64,000 nt of DNA from contig CM034237.1 in NCBI GenBank assembly GCA_019916065.1, positions 46,830,367 to 46,894,366 of the forward strand. Direction: 5' to 3'. This document shows positions 13,401 to 26,122 of this stretch, piece by piece; position 1 is the first letter of the stretch, and every line of letters starts with the position of its first letter. The position numbers and the translations under genes were made by a program. The notes under the pieces were generated by a model. The model did not search any database, was not told where the DNA came from, and saw only the letters and a program-made list of their open reading frames with translations. This stretch comes from Vitellaria paradoxa. Lineage: Eukaryota > Streptophyta > Magnoliopsida > Ericales > Sapotaceae.

Positions 13401-16400
13401 ATTCAGTACTGTCACCCTTTTGTACCGAATAATCAGATAAAAGCATCTGCACGAACCTGAAAAGTAAGAGCAATTCTTCAGGACTCTTGGTTGTTTCCTT
13501 CTGGGATGGACTACAATGAGCACAGCTACTTGGCTTAGCACGGTACTCAAATTCTCGGACTTCACTGCAGGACTCCCGATTGCCAGAAGTAATACAAAGA
13601 GTGACCTTTCCAGGAAGATGTGGAGGGGCCAGGCAGCAAATGGCACCTTCTTGGATTATCTGAACAGGAACTTCAATGTCTCCAAACATACAAGTCCATG
13701 TACAATCTGATGAATCACAGAGAAAAGATCCAACAATGACAACCTGCAGCAAGGAGAATTAATTCAGTAATCTGTAACTTATTACTCCTGAAATATAAAA
13801 GCTTCACAACAGAAAATTTCACAGTAAAAAAAAAAAAAAAAACAACTGAACTTAAAAGGTTACATAACAGCAGTTACTACATTATATGGTCTGTAACCGT
13901 TGAGGTGGAAACACAAACAGTTATATCAAGCACAAAAGTAGGCCCATAACCAACTACTTTTAAACCAATTGTGGGCCAAGATTGTTTTCGGATGAAGAAA
14001 TGTAACAAGTGTTTGATCTATCCAAAATGCAGGGGTTCAAGATCACATATTTTAAATCCCTATATTTGTAAAATCTGTTGTTTGGACAAAAAATTCTACA
14101 TCTAGGCGCCTCATTCAATTTCAAGTTTTCCATTATTTAAACTTAATCAAAATAAAGAACCAACTGAAAAATTAATTATTATCAGAGATTTTCCCAAAAT
14201 CAGATGAAACCTTCAGGCAGAATGGTTAATGGTTTCACTAGCCTGCTAATTTGTCTGTTTCCTGGGTGTTCCTACTGTCGGTATTTGAGCATGTGAACAA
14301 GTTGAAAAAGTAGCTAGAGCAGGCAAGAGGAAGAAAAGCAATGGGTCCTAGTTCCTCACGTATGCCGATGTGGACCTCGAAAGTAGAATATTCATTATTT
14401 TCTAGAGTTGGTTTTCAGGAGGAGCCCAACATTTTCTGAATCAATTGATGGGTTTTCTTTTCTTGTTGAAGAAAAGCATTCATTTGCCAATGTAGCCTTC
14501 CTTTCTTCTCTACATATTCTTTATTTGTAGAACATATTAACTTGTCTTTTCTCCCAGTAAATCCCATGCAACCCACGTTGGCCCTTGATATAATTCTTGT
14601 GATTGTACTTTATAAGATTGACAAAGCCCTGAAAGCATTCTAAAAATTTTGAATTTCGGCGACTGCTTTCATCCATGAACAAGATTGACATCTAACTATT
14701 GGTTGTTGTGGGAAAAGGAATATAACTATAGAATTATAAAAAAGAAAGAGGTGAACCGAAAAGCTTAGAACGATCCCTATAAGTTTTATGGAAAGAGAAG
14801 AAAATAGAAAAAGGATGAAAGAAATATGTACTAGCAATATGGTTAATGACAGAGTGCAAGGGTAATTATGTTGCACTGACAAAATGGAAACTTGCTTCTG
14901 GAAAATCAATAATATCAGATCAGCAACATGTTTGATCAATTAGTAACCCCTAATCCCTCGCTAAAATCTAACTGATTCATACTGAGTTGGCCAACTAATT
15001 AAAGCAAACCAAAGGTCACTTACCCCTCTATCAAAACCCAACATTTCTTCTTTTTTTTTGGTAAGTAAACCCAACATTTCAGTGAACAGGATGTACCAAA
15101 ACTAACATCCAATTACTCCAGCCCATTTATAAGCCATTGCAACACCAAAATAAGAAACAAACAAGGTATGGAAAATATTTCTGTTGAACACATAATTTCA
15201 GGAGACACACCTTTGTAGCCTCAGAGGCATAACCCCATTCTGGGGATATTTCTCGAATGGTAAACTTCTGTTTTAGTGATATGGTTAAACTTGAATCAGC
15301 CTCGAGATGCATCCCAACCTGACCTCCCTCAAACAGTGATGTATGGTAGTCAAGGTCATGAATATTTGTTACAGAAGAATATGCAGAAAGTTTGAAATTT
15401 CCAACGTCTTGTGACAGCAACATGGAAGCTGGTTCTGGCAGACTGCTCCTAGAGTGGGGTGGCAGCATTCCCTGTATTGAAAGTATGAGCTCATTATTGA
15501 CGAAACAAAAAGCACAAACATTGGGGTCACTAGAATGTGATGAGTCCAAGAAAATTGAAAGGGTTATATCAAGTCAATGAAATATACATGGGGTAGTGTA
15601 TCATCTCTATGCATATACGAGCACAGACTTTCATTTTATATTGCAATCAGTGCCTAATCCATATTTCACTGGCAAGTACTGTGACATTGTATCAGAACCA
15701 TGCACAATGACGAGATATGGTTAACTTCAAAAAGATACAGTAAACGTGATAGTTGATAGAAAATTTAATAATAAATCAGTAGTCTTCCTCACATTTCCAT
15801 CCAAAGTTTGTAAATTATTCTCTTCAGACTCAGCCTCGGGTGAACTCAACTCCAGCATCTCCTTCCAAGATATAGAGGCTTTACGTTCAACAGCAAATTG
15901 TTGTGCCAATGCTTGGTGATCATGTTTGTTGTTGGCACCTGAAAATAGAGAAGAGAAACGACAAAAACAAACTTGAATACTTAATCTCTTGCTAGAAAAA
16001 ACAAAAGGAAACAGGAAGTTCAAAAGCTATGGCTGCCTAAGTAGAATGCAAATATCAGGAGAGTACCCAAACTTCGAAAATTCAAATCAAACTATCACAA
16101 AGTACTGGCAGCACATCATGTCCGCAGTTTTTGCACCTTACGTCCACAGAGGTAAACTTGAAAAGGAAAAAAGCATACCAACAGGGAAAAAAAATTGAAA
16201 TATGCGTCAAGAAAGAACTCCCATATTTCACAAAGTACAAAGACTAAAGAAATGAAGCAAATCCCCTCATCTCCTTTGTTTCTTTATCTGAAACAACAAC
16301 GGCTGAAACAATTAATGCACATTTCCACTTAAAAAAAAAAGAAAGAAAAAAATTATGATTCTCTAAATACTGCTTTGATTGTGTTATTATATCTTTGAAC

Positions 16401-19400
16401 ATTTCACGAACGGTCCTACCAGAAATTGAGTGAAAACATGTGCCTATGCACCTTAATCGGGTATCTAAGTGAATATTCTTTCCGTGTAAGCACCTCTTGC
16501 ATGGCATACTGCAGAAACTTAATAAAAAACCTTATAAAATGGCATGGACTAGCCTGGAAAAAATGGGATACTATCCTAACTGATGATGCTGTAAGTTACA
16601 ATCGAATTCAGTACATATGAGATCAATATTTGTCCAACATGAGGATGCATATAAAATATAATTTGCTAAACATGACGCAAAACAGGATGAATGCTAAGAA
16701 TATAACCCGTGTGATAAAACCATGCAAGTGCTTTTTGACTACATTGAACACCAAATGATACAAACCTGATTCTTGATGCAACACAACATTGTTTAAATCA
16801 TCTAGTAACACAGACTGGCATTGACCATTTATGAAGTATTCTGAATCATTTGAGTTCTCAAAGTCATTGCGGAATTGACCAATTTCTTCAAGGCTGTCAT
16901 CATTCAAACTTAATTGTTCCTCAAGCCTTCGCAATGCCTGACTAACTTCAAGCTCAGATGAACTACCAACCTCTCCCTCCCTCTCAACCCTGCCTAAGTG
17001 ATTCATCCAATTGCTCTTAACAACAGCATCAGAACTAACTTCTACAGACCCTGGACTCTGATGTGGTTCATATAGTTCACCAATGATGGTTGTAGATCCA
17101 GGGTGTTGAGCAGTATAGGAGCCAGGACTCTGACTGACTGTAGAAGGGGATCCTGGTGACAACTGTGAAATGGATCCAGAACTATGCCTTCCCTGAAATT
17201 CATGAAAGCAACTGGCAGTGTCAATATTGAAGTTCAATTTATGTACTGATAGCTACAATTGTAAATGGTCTTATAAAAAAATTAGCAATGCTAAAAATAT
17301 TCCACAGGAAAATGAAAAATTCTAAGTGACAATTTAATAATCATTTACAAAAGGACCAATCGATCGTGGGCCTGCCATATTAATGGTCAACCAGCAGTTA
17401 CCAAAGATCGTTTACCGAAACAAAGTATAAGGCTCTCATGAAGAATTTATGGCACATCAAGTTTAGAAGAGTGGGTATTGAATACAGAAATCCTCAGGCC
17501 AAAATAGGCAACTCTGATTAAAAGTACCAAATACAAACACAATAATGAAAATAAAAGCAAGTATGATCATCATTAGATCTGGCTATTCTATAATCAGGGT
17601 TCAAGAAACTTACCTCACTAATATCTCTATAATGAACAAGAACAATGTGCTCATATTTCCTGCCAAATTCCCAAAAAACAAATAAGTGAACAAATAAAAT
17701 TTGGGAAGTAGAGGGGAGGATAAAAATTTATAACTTAATCACAAATCTTACAATCACTATATCTATTGGACGAATGGTTCAACAAATGCATTAATGAATG
17801 AGAAATATGTGGTGAACTAAGAGAGCAAAGTACACTCACGGATCCAACATCCAATAGCTACGTCTCTGAAAACTTGGATCTTGCTCTCCATGTGCATAAT
17901 AACAATTTAAAGTTTCAACATTTCCGACCTAGCCACAAAAAACTATCAGGTAAAATGACAACACTCGGGCTCAACATCAAATAAGGAGAACTTCATGGCA
18001 CTTGGGACATTTGTTAAAAGACCTTGAGCCGTTCGTGTGCTTCACCAACAGTTCTCCCATCTTTCTTCTTACGCCAGCTATGACCATCTTTACGAAAAAA
18101 TCGAAGGATCCTCTTGTTAAAAAGAAACAAAGATCCACCTGTTGAAGAATAAAAGGGGTGATCCATAAATAGGCTTTAATCCAATGTTGCAGTAAGATAC
18201 AGAAACAAGAAGCTTACTTGCAGGTTTTTGGGGAGGCTCATGGGTGAGTTGCTCTTCCTTATAATTTTGTAAAATAAAAAGCACTTCTGGAGGCTTCAGC
18301 CATCGGGTTTGAGCTTCTTGTACTAGATCATTAATGTTGTAATCTGAAATTGGACGGGAAGGATCAATCAAATAAATTTCATTTTGCAACTTTCTTTTTC
18401 CGATGGTATGAAAGGCTATGGAGAAAATTATATATATATATATATATAGACCATAATTTCCACTTGAAGAAAAACAAAAGAAGTGAAGTTGGAAGAAGGT
18501 CAAAGCATGCTATTAGCATTATAAAATTAACTTTAATTGTCAAGTGATAATGAGAAAAGATGTTTGCAAATGTGCAATGAGTAGAGGATGGGCAGATATC
18601 AAAAAGAGATTATTCATAAATGCAAAGTATCCAACAAAATAAAATAAAATAAAATAAAAAGTTCTAAAATTCCTTTTCTTGAAGGAGATGGATTTGATGC
18701 TACAAGATTTATCTACAACAGCCAGATGATAGTTGAGAGCAACGCATAGATTTTTTTTATTTTTTGATTAAGTGAGCAATATTTGTACCATTATTTAAAA
18801 CAATGCTGCCAACATAATTCTGGTACAGTGTACAAGTACACAAAGTGAAGGTTAGCTCAAAATTGCAGAAAGCTAGATAAAAGTTGCAAGTCAATACGTG
18901 CAAATGTGTACCATCCAATTATTTTGATAAATTGTTGAATGAAAATCAAATAGGAAACATAAGTTGGGACCGAAAAATGGCAATGGACATTTTGGTAATA
19001 GATTCTTTTGTAAAATTAGAGTATCCAAAGTGTATTATGCATTGAAGAAGATGAAAATAGAGACAGCTGTAAGGCCAAATGGTACTCTAATTGAGGTATG
19101 GAAGTGTTAGGTGTGGAAAGAAAGCGTTAAAATCATGAAATTTTAGGGTAAGTATGACTAAAACTGAATATATGAAATGTAAATTTAGTATCAAGTAAAA
19201 TACAAATGAAGGCATATTTAGTATTGAAGGGTAAGAAATACTTAAGAATGGTCAAATTTTGATACTTAGGCTTGATTATACAGCCGAAGGGAGAGATTGG
19301 TGGGGATGTTACACAGAATTAAGGCAGGTAGGATTGACTGGAGAAATGCATCAGGTGTTACATGTGATCCCTATGTACCTTTATAATTAAAAAGTAAGTT

Positions 19401-21515
19401 TTATAGAACAACAGTTAGCCCTACCATGTTAATAAAATGAATGTAGCCAAGATTTGTTTCTCCATTATCAGGTAGCTGTCTTTCTTTGCCAAAGGTTGTT
19501 TGCAACTGGAAATGTGATTCAAGTTCTACCACCGTCTTTTGCGAACATGCTAGAAATTCAGTTCAATGATTACAGCGAATGCATAAAGGCAAAAAATCAG
19601 TTGGAGGACAATAGTGACAGCAACTTTGATGGTTATTTGGAAAGCGAGAAACTCTTTAAGGCATTTGATGATAAATATGACGATGTGCATGGAATATGGG
19701 AAAGGATAAGATTATTAAATCTCTTTGATCTGTGTTCTTCCAGAGTTTACTTTATACCCATTTTTTGAAACCCATAAAAATTGAATCACTATTTCTAATA
19801 GTTATGTTTCTTGATTTTCTCCCAAGGGAAACTTCTCTTCCTCCATTTTGTAATCTTCTTCTTTCATGATAATATTTTTGTTGCTTATAAAAAAAAATGC
19901 CGAAGTCTACTACACTAAGTTGCCCTTTTATTAAAAAAAAATAATGAATTTATGAGATGTTAGAGGTAGCACAAATTAAAGATAAACTGAAATAAAATTA
20001 ATTAAAGTGGATTGACCACATGCAACAGAGATAGGCAGCCGAGCTAATTAAGAGTGATAGCATCCAAATAGTGGGTAATGTGAGAGATTGAGATAGACCA
20101 AAATTAATGTGGGTAAAAATAATAATGAAAGACATGGCTTGATGTTATTTAGTGAAGGGCATAGCTCTTAATTAAGTGGAATAGAGAAAAAGATCTACGT
20201 AGCCGACCTTATTTATTTCCGAAAAGACTAAGTTGAGTTGAGTTGAGGGAACTATGAAAAGACCAAAGAGCACTGCTCGAAAATCAAAAACTTTCTCACA
20301 AATTTGCATGAAATGCCCGTAAAACTTAGCCATTTCAATTAACTTGTTAATTGATAACAGGCCTAGCTCAACCCTACGTGTCTGGTGATCTGTTGTGTTG
20401 ACCATTATTTTTCCTTTCTTCATTGACCTTGTTTATTTTAATGCCTAAAATTATAGGTGGTAGTCATGCCATGTCGTACTTGAATTCATAATTTGTGTTA
20501 ATCCATGTCTATTCGTGTTTGTACTCAAATATTTTAAAATTTAATGGACATGTTAAATAATTAATTTGTTTCAAAATCGGATCAAATCGTACCAATTTCG
20601 AGTTAACATATTCAAGTCATGTTCTTGTGTTGTGTCTAATATTGCCAACCCTACCTAAAATAGCCTGCTTCACTCATTTTCTAGAAATTTTATCAAATAA
20701 AGGCCCTTTCCCCAAACTACATATGATCGTGTAAATACAAAGGATTATTTTTTGTTTACCTTTATGCTATGAATAGATCTTAGATTTGTCAAATAAGGGA
20801 AAATGAAATACATACATAAAAACACGCGCATGCGCATATACATATATACACATTTTCTCACAACTAAACAAAAAAACACGAAATTTTTTGATAGATATCT
20901 ATATAGTTTCTCTCATTTTTCTAATCAAACCAAACAGGAGAGAAATTTATCATTTCAATTTTATGCACTTTGTATCTTTACCCTTCATTCTCTCTTCCCT
21001 CCGTGAATACAAGATCCAAACCTAATATCAATGCATAGAAAATCCTAAACACAGCCAGGAAATTAGTTGATTTATTTCGTATAAGATCAACAGAAATACC
21101 CATGAAATATTGTACAGTGTTTGATTTCCAACAATATAACGCACACTCGCAATCAGTAGTAAATCATCCAATTGAGTCCAGGAAAATTCGGCAGTACACC
21201 TTATATATCAGTCAGAACACCAAAAAATAAAAAATAAAAAATAAAAGTAATAAATCAATATAATTTACATAACAGACAATCATTTCTCCCTAATTTCCAT
21301 CGCCATTCAATCCATGCCAACAGTGATAACTCAGTAAAAACAAAGAACAGAAGGGTTTAGGCATAAATCGACGCATAAATTAATAAATGACGTTTATATT
21401 ACTGGACCAAACGAATCAAAATTATGAAGCAATAAAAAACCCAAAAAAAAAAAAAAAACAGAAACAAAAACAAAAACAAAATTGAAGAGACGGAGGCGTC
21501 ACCTGGTTGCGTCAT
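10425..21515 (-). CDS. CAMTA4: Calmodulin-binding transcription activator, CAMTA4 type, 12 exons
   Basis: CAMTAs are nuclear Ca2+/calmodulin-regulated transcription factors that bind CGCG/CGTG-core promoters in stress and cold responses. My exon model on the minus strand is 21515-21503, 18343-18218, 18138-18023, 17928-17840, 17659-17614, 17192-16766, 15938-15793, 15471-15211, 13743-13061, 12797-12212, 11463-11164 and 10517-10425. All introns are GT-AG and all phases fit. The sum is 2886 nt, or 961 aa plus TAG, close to Arabidopsis CAMTA4. Domain order: CG-1 (about residues 5-130), a Ser/Gln-rich linker, TIG (about 398-480), ankyrin repeats (about 615-690), IQ motifs and calmodulin-binding region (about 745-870), and an acidic C-terminal tail. 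The N-terminal QTRWLKPPEVLFILQN segment is of the CAMTA4 kind. The least certain part is the 13-base first coding exon (M-T-Q-P), chosen for its ATG, phase and CAG/GTGACG donor. Confidence 0.93.
11164..12797 (-). CDS. CAMTA exons 10-11: ankyrin repeats, IQ motifs and calmodulin-binding region
   Basis: Exon 10 (12797-12212) completes the ankyrin repeats (a GKTPASVAAASGHKGLAGYL unit is visible). It then encodes IQ-like segments: AARIQAAFRAHSFRRR and AALSIQKKFRGWKSRKDFL. Exon 11 (11463-11164) continues with AHIRGHQVRKQYKVICWAVG and the Trp/Arg-rich KVVLRWRRKGTGLRGF calmodulin-binding helix conserved across CAMTAs. An acidic stretch (ENENEDED) follows. The intron between them (11464..12211) is AT-rich without other genes. 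Confidence 0.92.
13061..13743 (-). CDS. CAMTA exon 9: TIG domain and start of the ankyrin repeats
   Basis: This 683-nt exon begins with KVVIVGSFL, the start of the TIG (immunoglobulin-like) fold. The TIG core includes CMFGDIEVPVQII and a CCLAPPHLPGKVTL strand. A variable Ser/Thr-rich linker and a conserved helical region follow. The exon ends in the first ankyrin repeat, GWTALHWAAQFGR, whose last Arg codon is split with exon 10 (AG|G). Confidence 0.92.
17614..18343 (-). CDS. CAMTA exons 2-5: CG-1 DNA-binding domain
   Basis: Four short exons encode the CG-1 domain. Exon 2 (18343-18218) gives the TRWLKPPEVLFIL core. Exon 3 (18138-18023) gives SLFLFNKRILRFFRKDGHSW and the basic KKKDGRT stretch, which serves as a nuclear-localisation-like segment. 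Exon 4 (17928-17840) gives the NCYYAHGEQDP and RRSYWMLD motifs. Exon 5 (17659-17614) gives YEHIVLVHYRD. Phases at the four boundaries are 1, 0, 2 and 0. All key family motifs are intact, so DNA binding should be preserved. Confidence 0.93.
19030..20246 (+). mobile_element. Decayed LINE reverse-transcriptase fragment, interrupted
   Basis: Frame-hopping translation of 19140..19430 gives SKTEYM-like, KCKFS, EIGGDVT, a WRNASGV-like block, CDPYVPL, KSKFYRTTV and similar blocks. These match the C-terminal half of the reverse transcriptase of degenerate plant LINEs. The match resumes at about 19970..20220 with LKWIDHMQ, a RRSDSIQV-like block, GRPKL-like, KDMA, VEWRKR and ADLIYF. It ends in a TTGAG repeat (about 20230..20246), like the short tandem 3' tails of plant LINEs. 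Many stops and frameshifts show it is dead. The segment 19435..19960 does not fit the LINE and seems to be a later insertion. Confidence 0.75.
19454..19768 (+). pseudogene. Unassigned open frame inside the LINE fragment (possible captured exon)
   Basis: A 104-codon frame lies inside the insert that splits the LINE fragment. Residues about 20-80 look protein-like (LPPSFANMLEIQFNDYSECI, then an acidic stretch and FDDKYDDVHGIWERI), with mixed composition unlike the AT-rich surroundings. A splice-acceptor-like TTATCAG precedes it. I do not recognise the family. It could be a transduced or captured gene fragment, or a chance frame. Confidence 0.3.
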
Positions 21516-22404
21516 GTTTCTATTTTGCGAAAATTAGAACTGGACCGACTGTGGCAAAATCACTTCACTTGTCGTCATGCCAATTTATTCAGAGACGCAT
21601 GGAGACTTTGATTCACTACTCTGTCCGGTGTGAAAGCGCGAAATGGAGCTTCGAAGTTCGTTATGTGACTCCACAGAGAACGGTCGCCGCCGGAGAAGGA
21701 TCGGACTACACCGTAGTTTCACGAATCCCGAACACAGTAAAATCACTGGATTAATTTCATCTAGAGAGAGAGAGATTGACGGAGAATTTGACTTCGACGA
21801 AAGCAGTGTTTGAAATGGTTGGTGGGGGGGTAAGAGACAAGGTTTCGTTTGGTTTGGGTGGAAGGTGAGCGGAAAAGATGGAAATCTTTCACAAAAAGAA
21901 GAAAAATTTTGAAGAGAAATTTTAATACATTTTTCGCTTTTTTTTTTTTCAATTAGATTGCGTTTGATGTATAAAAAGTAAAACTTTTAATAATTTTTAT
22001 TCTGTTTACAAAATATTGTGTATTTAATAAAAATTAAAAAAAGTTGATAAAAACTAAAATAATTGACAAATTTTGAAAAAAGATTGAAAAAAGTTTATGA
22101 AAGTTTAAAATATATTTGGTAATTAATGAAAAATTCATCTAAGTTTTGTACTGAAATTTTTTATTTTAATAAGCAGAAGGATTTAAAATTTGAAATTTAT
22201 TTCATATAAAATGGAAATATTTAAAATTTTTAATTTATTAAAATGAGATTTTCAATACAAAATTTTTTTTTTTAAATTTTCCTTAGAAGACAAATCTTCT
22301 ACTGTAATAATTTTTATAGGTTCTTCATGCCCTTATTTTTATGAATATGTCACATGTGAAAGTAAGAAAAGTAAATAATTAAAATCAGGCACATTGTATC
22401 ATTA

Positions 22405-22441
<37 letters not shown>

Positions 22442-22836
22442 TTTCTAAATAAATGGTTGATAATACGACACCTACGATGTTTTTCCTACACAAAATGTTT
22501 GAAACTATTCGATCATAAGTAAGCATTTTGATAGAAACAAGCAAACGTAGTTACTGCCCTCATTTTTTAATATAAAACGATAACTTTGAGAATTTTTTTT
22601 ATTGCTTACTTGAGATATATATATATATATATATTGACCACTAAATTAGACTATGGAATGGCTCTGTGGGTTCTAAGAATGACATAGAGCGACACTGTAT
22701 TTAAAATTGTATATAAGATATTTTACTAATTATTTTTATTGAAAAAATGTTGCGCCCACAATATATATATATATAGAATACGGCGGTTATCTTTACAAGG
22801 AAGAGTTCCCCAACTTTGTGAAGTTGCTGAAAAATA

Positions 22837-23004
22837 GGGTGTGTTTGGAGTTGTATAAAAGTGTATAAAATAAAATAAAATTGTAAAAATAAATATCTCG
22901 TAATTCGTGTAGTGAGTGAAAAATTTAAATTTTACTGTCTCGTAATTTGTGTTTGTAGAGATTTGTAAAATTTTATTTTATTTTGTTTAACTCCAAACAG
23001 AGCC
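22837..23004 (+). mobile_element. MITE family A, copy 1
   Basis: A 168-bp element starts GGGTGTGTTTGGAGTTG and ends AACTCCAAACAGAGCC, with a TATAAAATAAAATAAAAT block just inside. It is flanked by ATA on both sides, a 3-bp target duplication as in Tourist/PIF-Harbinger MITEs. Three further copies share most of the sequence (24120..24287, 46901..47066 and 61482..61649). Confidence 0.75.
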
Positions 23005-23009
23005 ATAAT

Positions 23010-23374
23010 TAAGAGGGCGTGTAGTGACATAAAATCTAGTAATTTTTAATCAAAAGTTATTAATTATAATTTTTAATGTATTTAGTGAAATAAGTTGTAA
23101 TTTTTAGTAATTTTTTACAACTTTTGAGCGTTTGGTAAAATTTTTGATAATATTTAATAATTTTTAGTAACTTTCGATATTTGGTAAAATTTTTGGCCTT
23201 TTTTTAATAATTTTTATCAATTTTTTTGTATTTAGTAAAATTTTTTGTAACTTTTAAGTAGAGAAAATTACTGTAATAGAGCAGAAAAATGACAAAATTT
23301 GATATTTTACCAAACACTTACTTTATAACTTTTGGTAAAGTTTAACATATTTTTGTGATACCAAACGGGATCTA
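23010..23374. mobile_element. MITE family B, copy 1
   Basis: This is a T-rich element. Its left end, GGGCGTGTAGTGACATAAAA, pairs loosely with the reverse complement of its right end (GATCCCGTTTGGTATCAC). The interior repeats short motifs (TTTGGTAAAATTTTT, AATTTTTAGTAAC) also seen at 25870..26122, 29085..29325, 33428..33739 and 41405..41735. Boundaries are approximate. Confidence 0.5.
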
Positions 23375-24119
23375 AGTGTAACTATTATTGTACCCCTACA
23401 AAATTAATGCCTTGATATTTATTCACCCAAATTATCGATTTCTCGGTTAACGCTACTCTAGAGTGTTTATTTTATTAAAATTTGTTAACTTTTACCGATT
23501 CTTTATATATTTTATTAATTAAATTTCGTTGCATGCTATTTTTATATTAACGTTTTATAAATTTTTTTTTTTACCGTCCAAACGCGACTCAATCCATCTT
23601 GTAGTTAAGATAATGGTTCCGCCACTTGCGGATGTCCTCTTCATGCCGTTGGGATTAATCCCTACGCCAAATGTTAGAGCGCTTGTCCCATTTTGCCCCC
23701 TGATCATTGGACTGACACTTCCTAGTTTACCTGTGAAAATTGGATTTGAGTACCCAAGAACGGTAACTAACAACTTTGCTGTCATTGTCATCTCATTGAT
23801 TTTTTTTCTTTGTTGTTGCTACTTGGCGGTGGTATCTTATGAGTTATGAAATAAAAAAGAAATTAAAAAAAAAAACAATTTATTATTCCTAGCCATCCTT
23901 CGAAAGTATTGCGTGGTTTAATTTGAAAATTTTTTTTTTATTTTTTAATGTTTGGTCAAAAATGATATTTTATTATTTTTTAATTCAATTTAATAAAATT
24001 TTAAATTTAAGTTAATTAGGATTGGTTATGTGAATTATTTTCTTTAATTCATTTTGTTATTTATTATTTTAATTTTTTTTTAAATACAAGCATATTTCTC
24101 CGTAAATCAAGTATATTTT

Positions 24120-24287
24120 GAGTGTGTTTGGAGTTGTATAAAAGTGTATAAAATAAAATAAAATTGTAAAATTAAATGTCTCGTAATTCATGCAGTTAGT
24201 GAAAATTTTAAATTTTATTATCTCGTAATTCGTATTTATAGAGATTTATATGATTTTATTTTATTTTAAAAAACTCCAAACGGAGCC
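24120..24287 (+). mobile_element. MITE family A, copy 2
   Basis: It is the same length (168 bp) and orientation as copy 1. It starts GAGTGTGTTTGGAGTTG and ends AACTCCAAACGGAGCC, with TTT on both flanks. Internal blocks such as TGTCTCGTAATTC are shared with copy 1. Confidence 0.75.
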
Positions 24288-25869
24288 TTTATAATCTTCC
24301 CAAATAGGTAGGGCTCAAACCAATTAGCTTTGGAGTTTATCACGTGCCTTTTTTGGTGGTTGAAAATTCGTGAAGGAGCTGCTAAGGAAAACATAGGTGA
24401 TAACATAGCATGTACCTTGAATTTGTGTCTTCCTTCTAAAACAAACTCATGAGGTATTTATCCTCCTCAAAATTTACTAACTTTGATGATGAGATGGCCC
24501 ACTTTATAATTAGGCCAGTGAGAGATTTAGTTTAGGTAGGTGCACTGACCGACGTAGAGAATGTAATGGTGAACAACAAGTAAGAATAAACATGAAAAAA
24601 TGGAATCAAAAGAAATTTTAGTAAAAGTAATATTAAATATTATGTATAATTAATTTTTGTTTAAATGAGTGGAGATAATTATTCTTATACTTTGTCATAG
24701 TCATCTCTATCCCTGGCCAAGTACAAAGTAGTTAGGACATCTCTAAACTAATATTAAAAAATAAAAATAAAATGTAATATGCATATTTTATAATTATTTC
24801 CTCTCACCATAATGAATTATTTTTCAAGAGAAGGAAAACATATATATATATATATATATAATCAGCTATTTTCCATAAAAGTTACGTGTGTTTATACTAT
24901 ATTGACCGAGAGCTAAGTTTTTTAAATATGTGGAGAAGTTAATTTGTTTTATGTGTGCAACTTATGCTTTTGTTTTATCTTTTTTTTTTTATTATGTAAT
25001 TATAAATTTGTAAGAATGTGTTCAACGAGAAAATATTTAAGGTAACGATTAGACATTTGACATGGTATCACCAATGCTTCAAATTCAATATTATAATTAT
25101 GAAGTATAGTAATTAAAAGTACTTGAATAAAATAAAAAATGAATAAAATAACTATAATATTGAATATGGCCAATTTATAATAGCACATCAATATGTAACT
25201 GTTATGTTAAATATTTACTTGCGTTTGATGGGTATAGAGTGGGGGTTTTTTTTTTTTTTAAATAATTGGAACAGATTATTTCATAATTATAGAAGCTTGT
25301 TTATAATGTTAGGAGTTTTATGTGGAACATGCGTTAATTTTGTAAATACTTTTGTTTCGCAGGGATAATTTAGGAAACAAAAATGACCACCAAATGCTGA
25401 ATTTCGCTAGCTAGTTGGATCAATTTCTAGTGTCAACTTTATGTTTTAGTATTGATGAATAAATTTTAAATTTTTTTATACATTCGATATCAAGGTCAAA
25501 ATTTAAATTTATTTATCTCCTTATCTACCTGTAAACAACGGAGAACGGCGACAATTTGGGTGTAATTCATTTTTCCGTACAAGCGGAATGCATGCATCCC
25601 ACACATTGCATTAAATTTTTTTTTTTTTTTTTGTTAAAACATTAATTGAATAGTAAATCTTTAAAAAAAATAAAAATTCCTTCAAAATTTATATACACAC
25701 GGAAACTCAAAGTGGGTTTGCGATCGATATCTTGTTACATATTGAATAGTTTTTATCTTTTCTCCTATATCAAGTCCAGGACTAAAATAAGAGATGAAGG
25801 AAATTACGGAAAATTTGGAAATTTAATTTTAGTAATTTTTGATATTTTTTTAATCAAAAGTTAGTTGTT

Positions 25870-26122
25870 AAAAATTTTTGGCGTGTTTAACAAAACAAGT
25901 AGCCATTTTTACTAATTTTTAGCAACTTTAGTGCGTTTGGTAAATTTTTTAACAAATTTTCGCAACTTTGTGTGCGTTAATAAAGATTTTTGGTAACTTT
26001 TGAATTGAGTAACTTGTTGAAATTAAACAGAAAAGTGACAAAAATTAATATTTTGTCAAATATTTAAGAAGTAAAAATTGGTTAATTTTCGCTGAATATT
26101 AGTTCACCAAATAGTGCCTTAT
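25870..26122. mobile_element. MITE family B-like copy
   Basis: It shares with the other B copies the GCGTTTGGTAAATTTTTTAA and CAAATATTTAAGAAG-like blocks. Its ends (GGCGTGTTTAACAAA ... TTCACCAAATAGTGCC) are inverted-repeat-like. No target duplication was assigned and the ends are approximate. Confidence 0.4.

Larger units (their letters stand above)
18344..21502 (-). other. CAMTA intron 1 (about 3.2 kb)
   Basis: This intron lies between the 13-base first coding exon and the CG-1 exons. It carries a decayed LINE reverse-transcriptase fragment on the plus strand (about 19030..20246) that is split by an unrelated insert. The remaining sequence is AT-rich. A long first intron is common in CAMTA genes. 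Confidence 0.7.

Noticed and set aside
23529..23849. 106-codon plus-strand frame and 78-codon minus-strand frame, partly hydrophobic
   Set aside because: The frame begins in AT-rich low-complexity sequence, has no recognisable domain, no partner exon, and both strands are open over the same GC-richer patch. Probably a chance frame or an old repeat.
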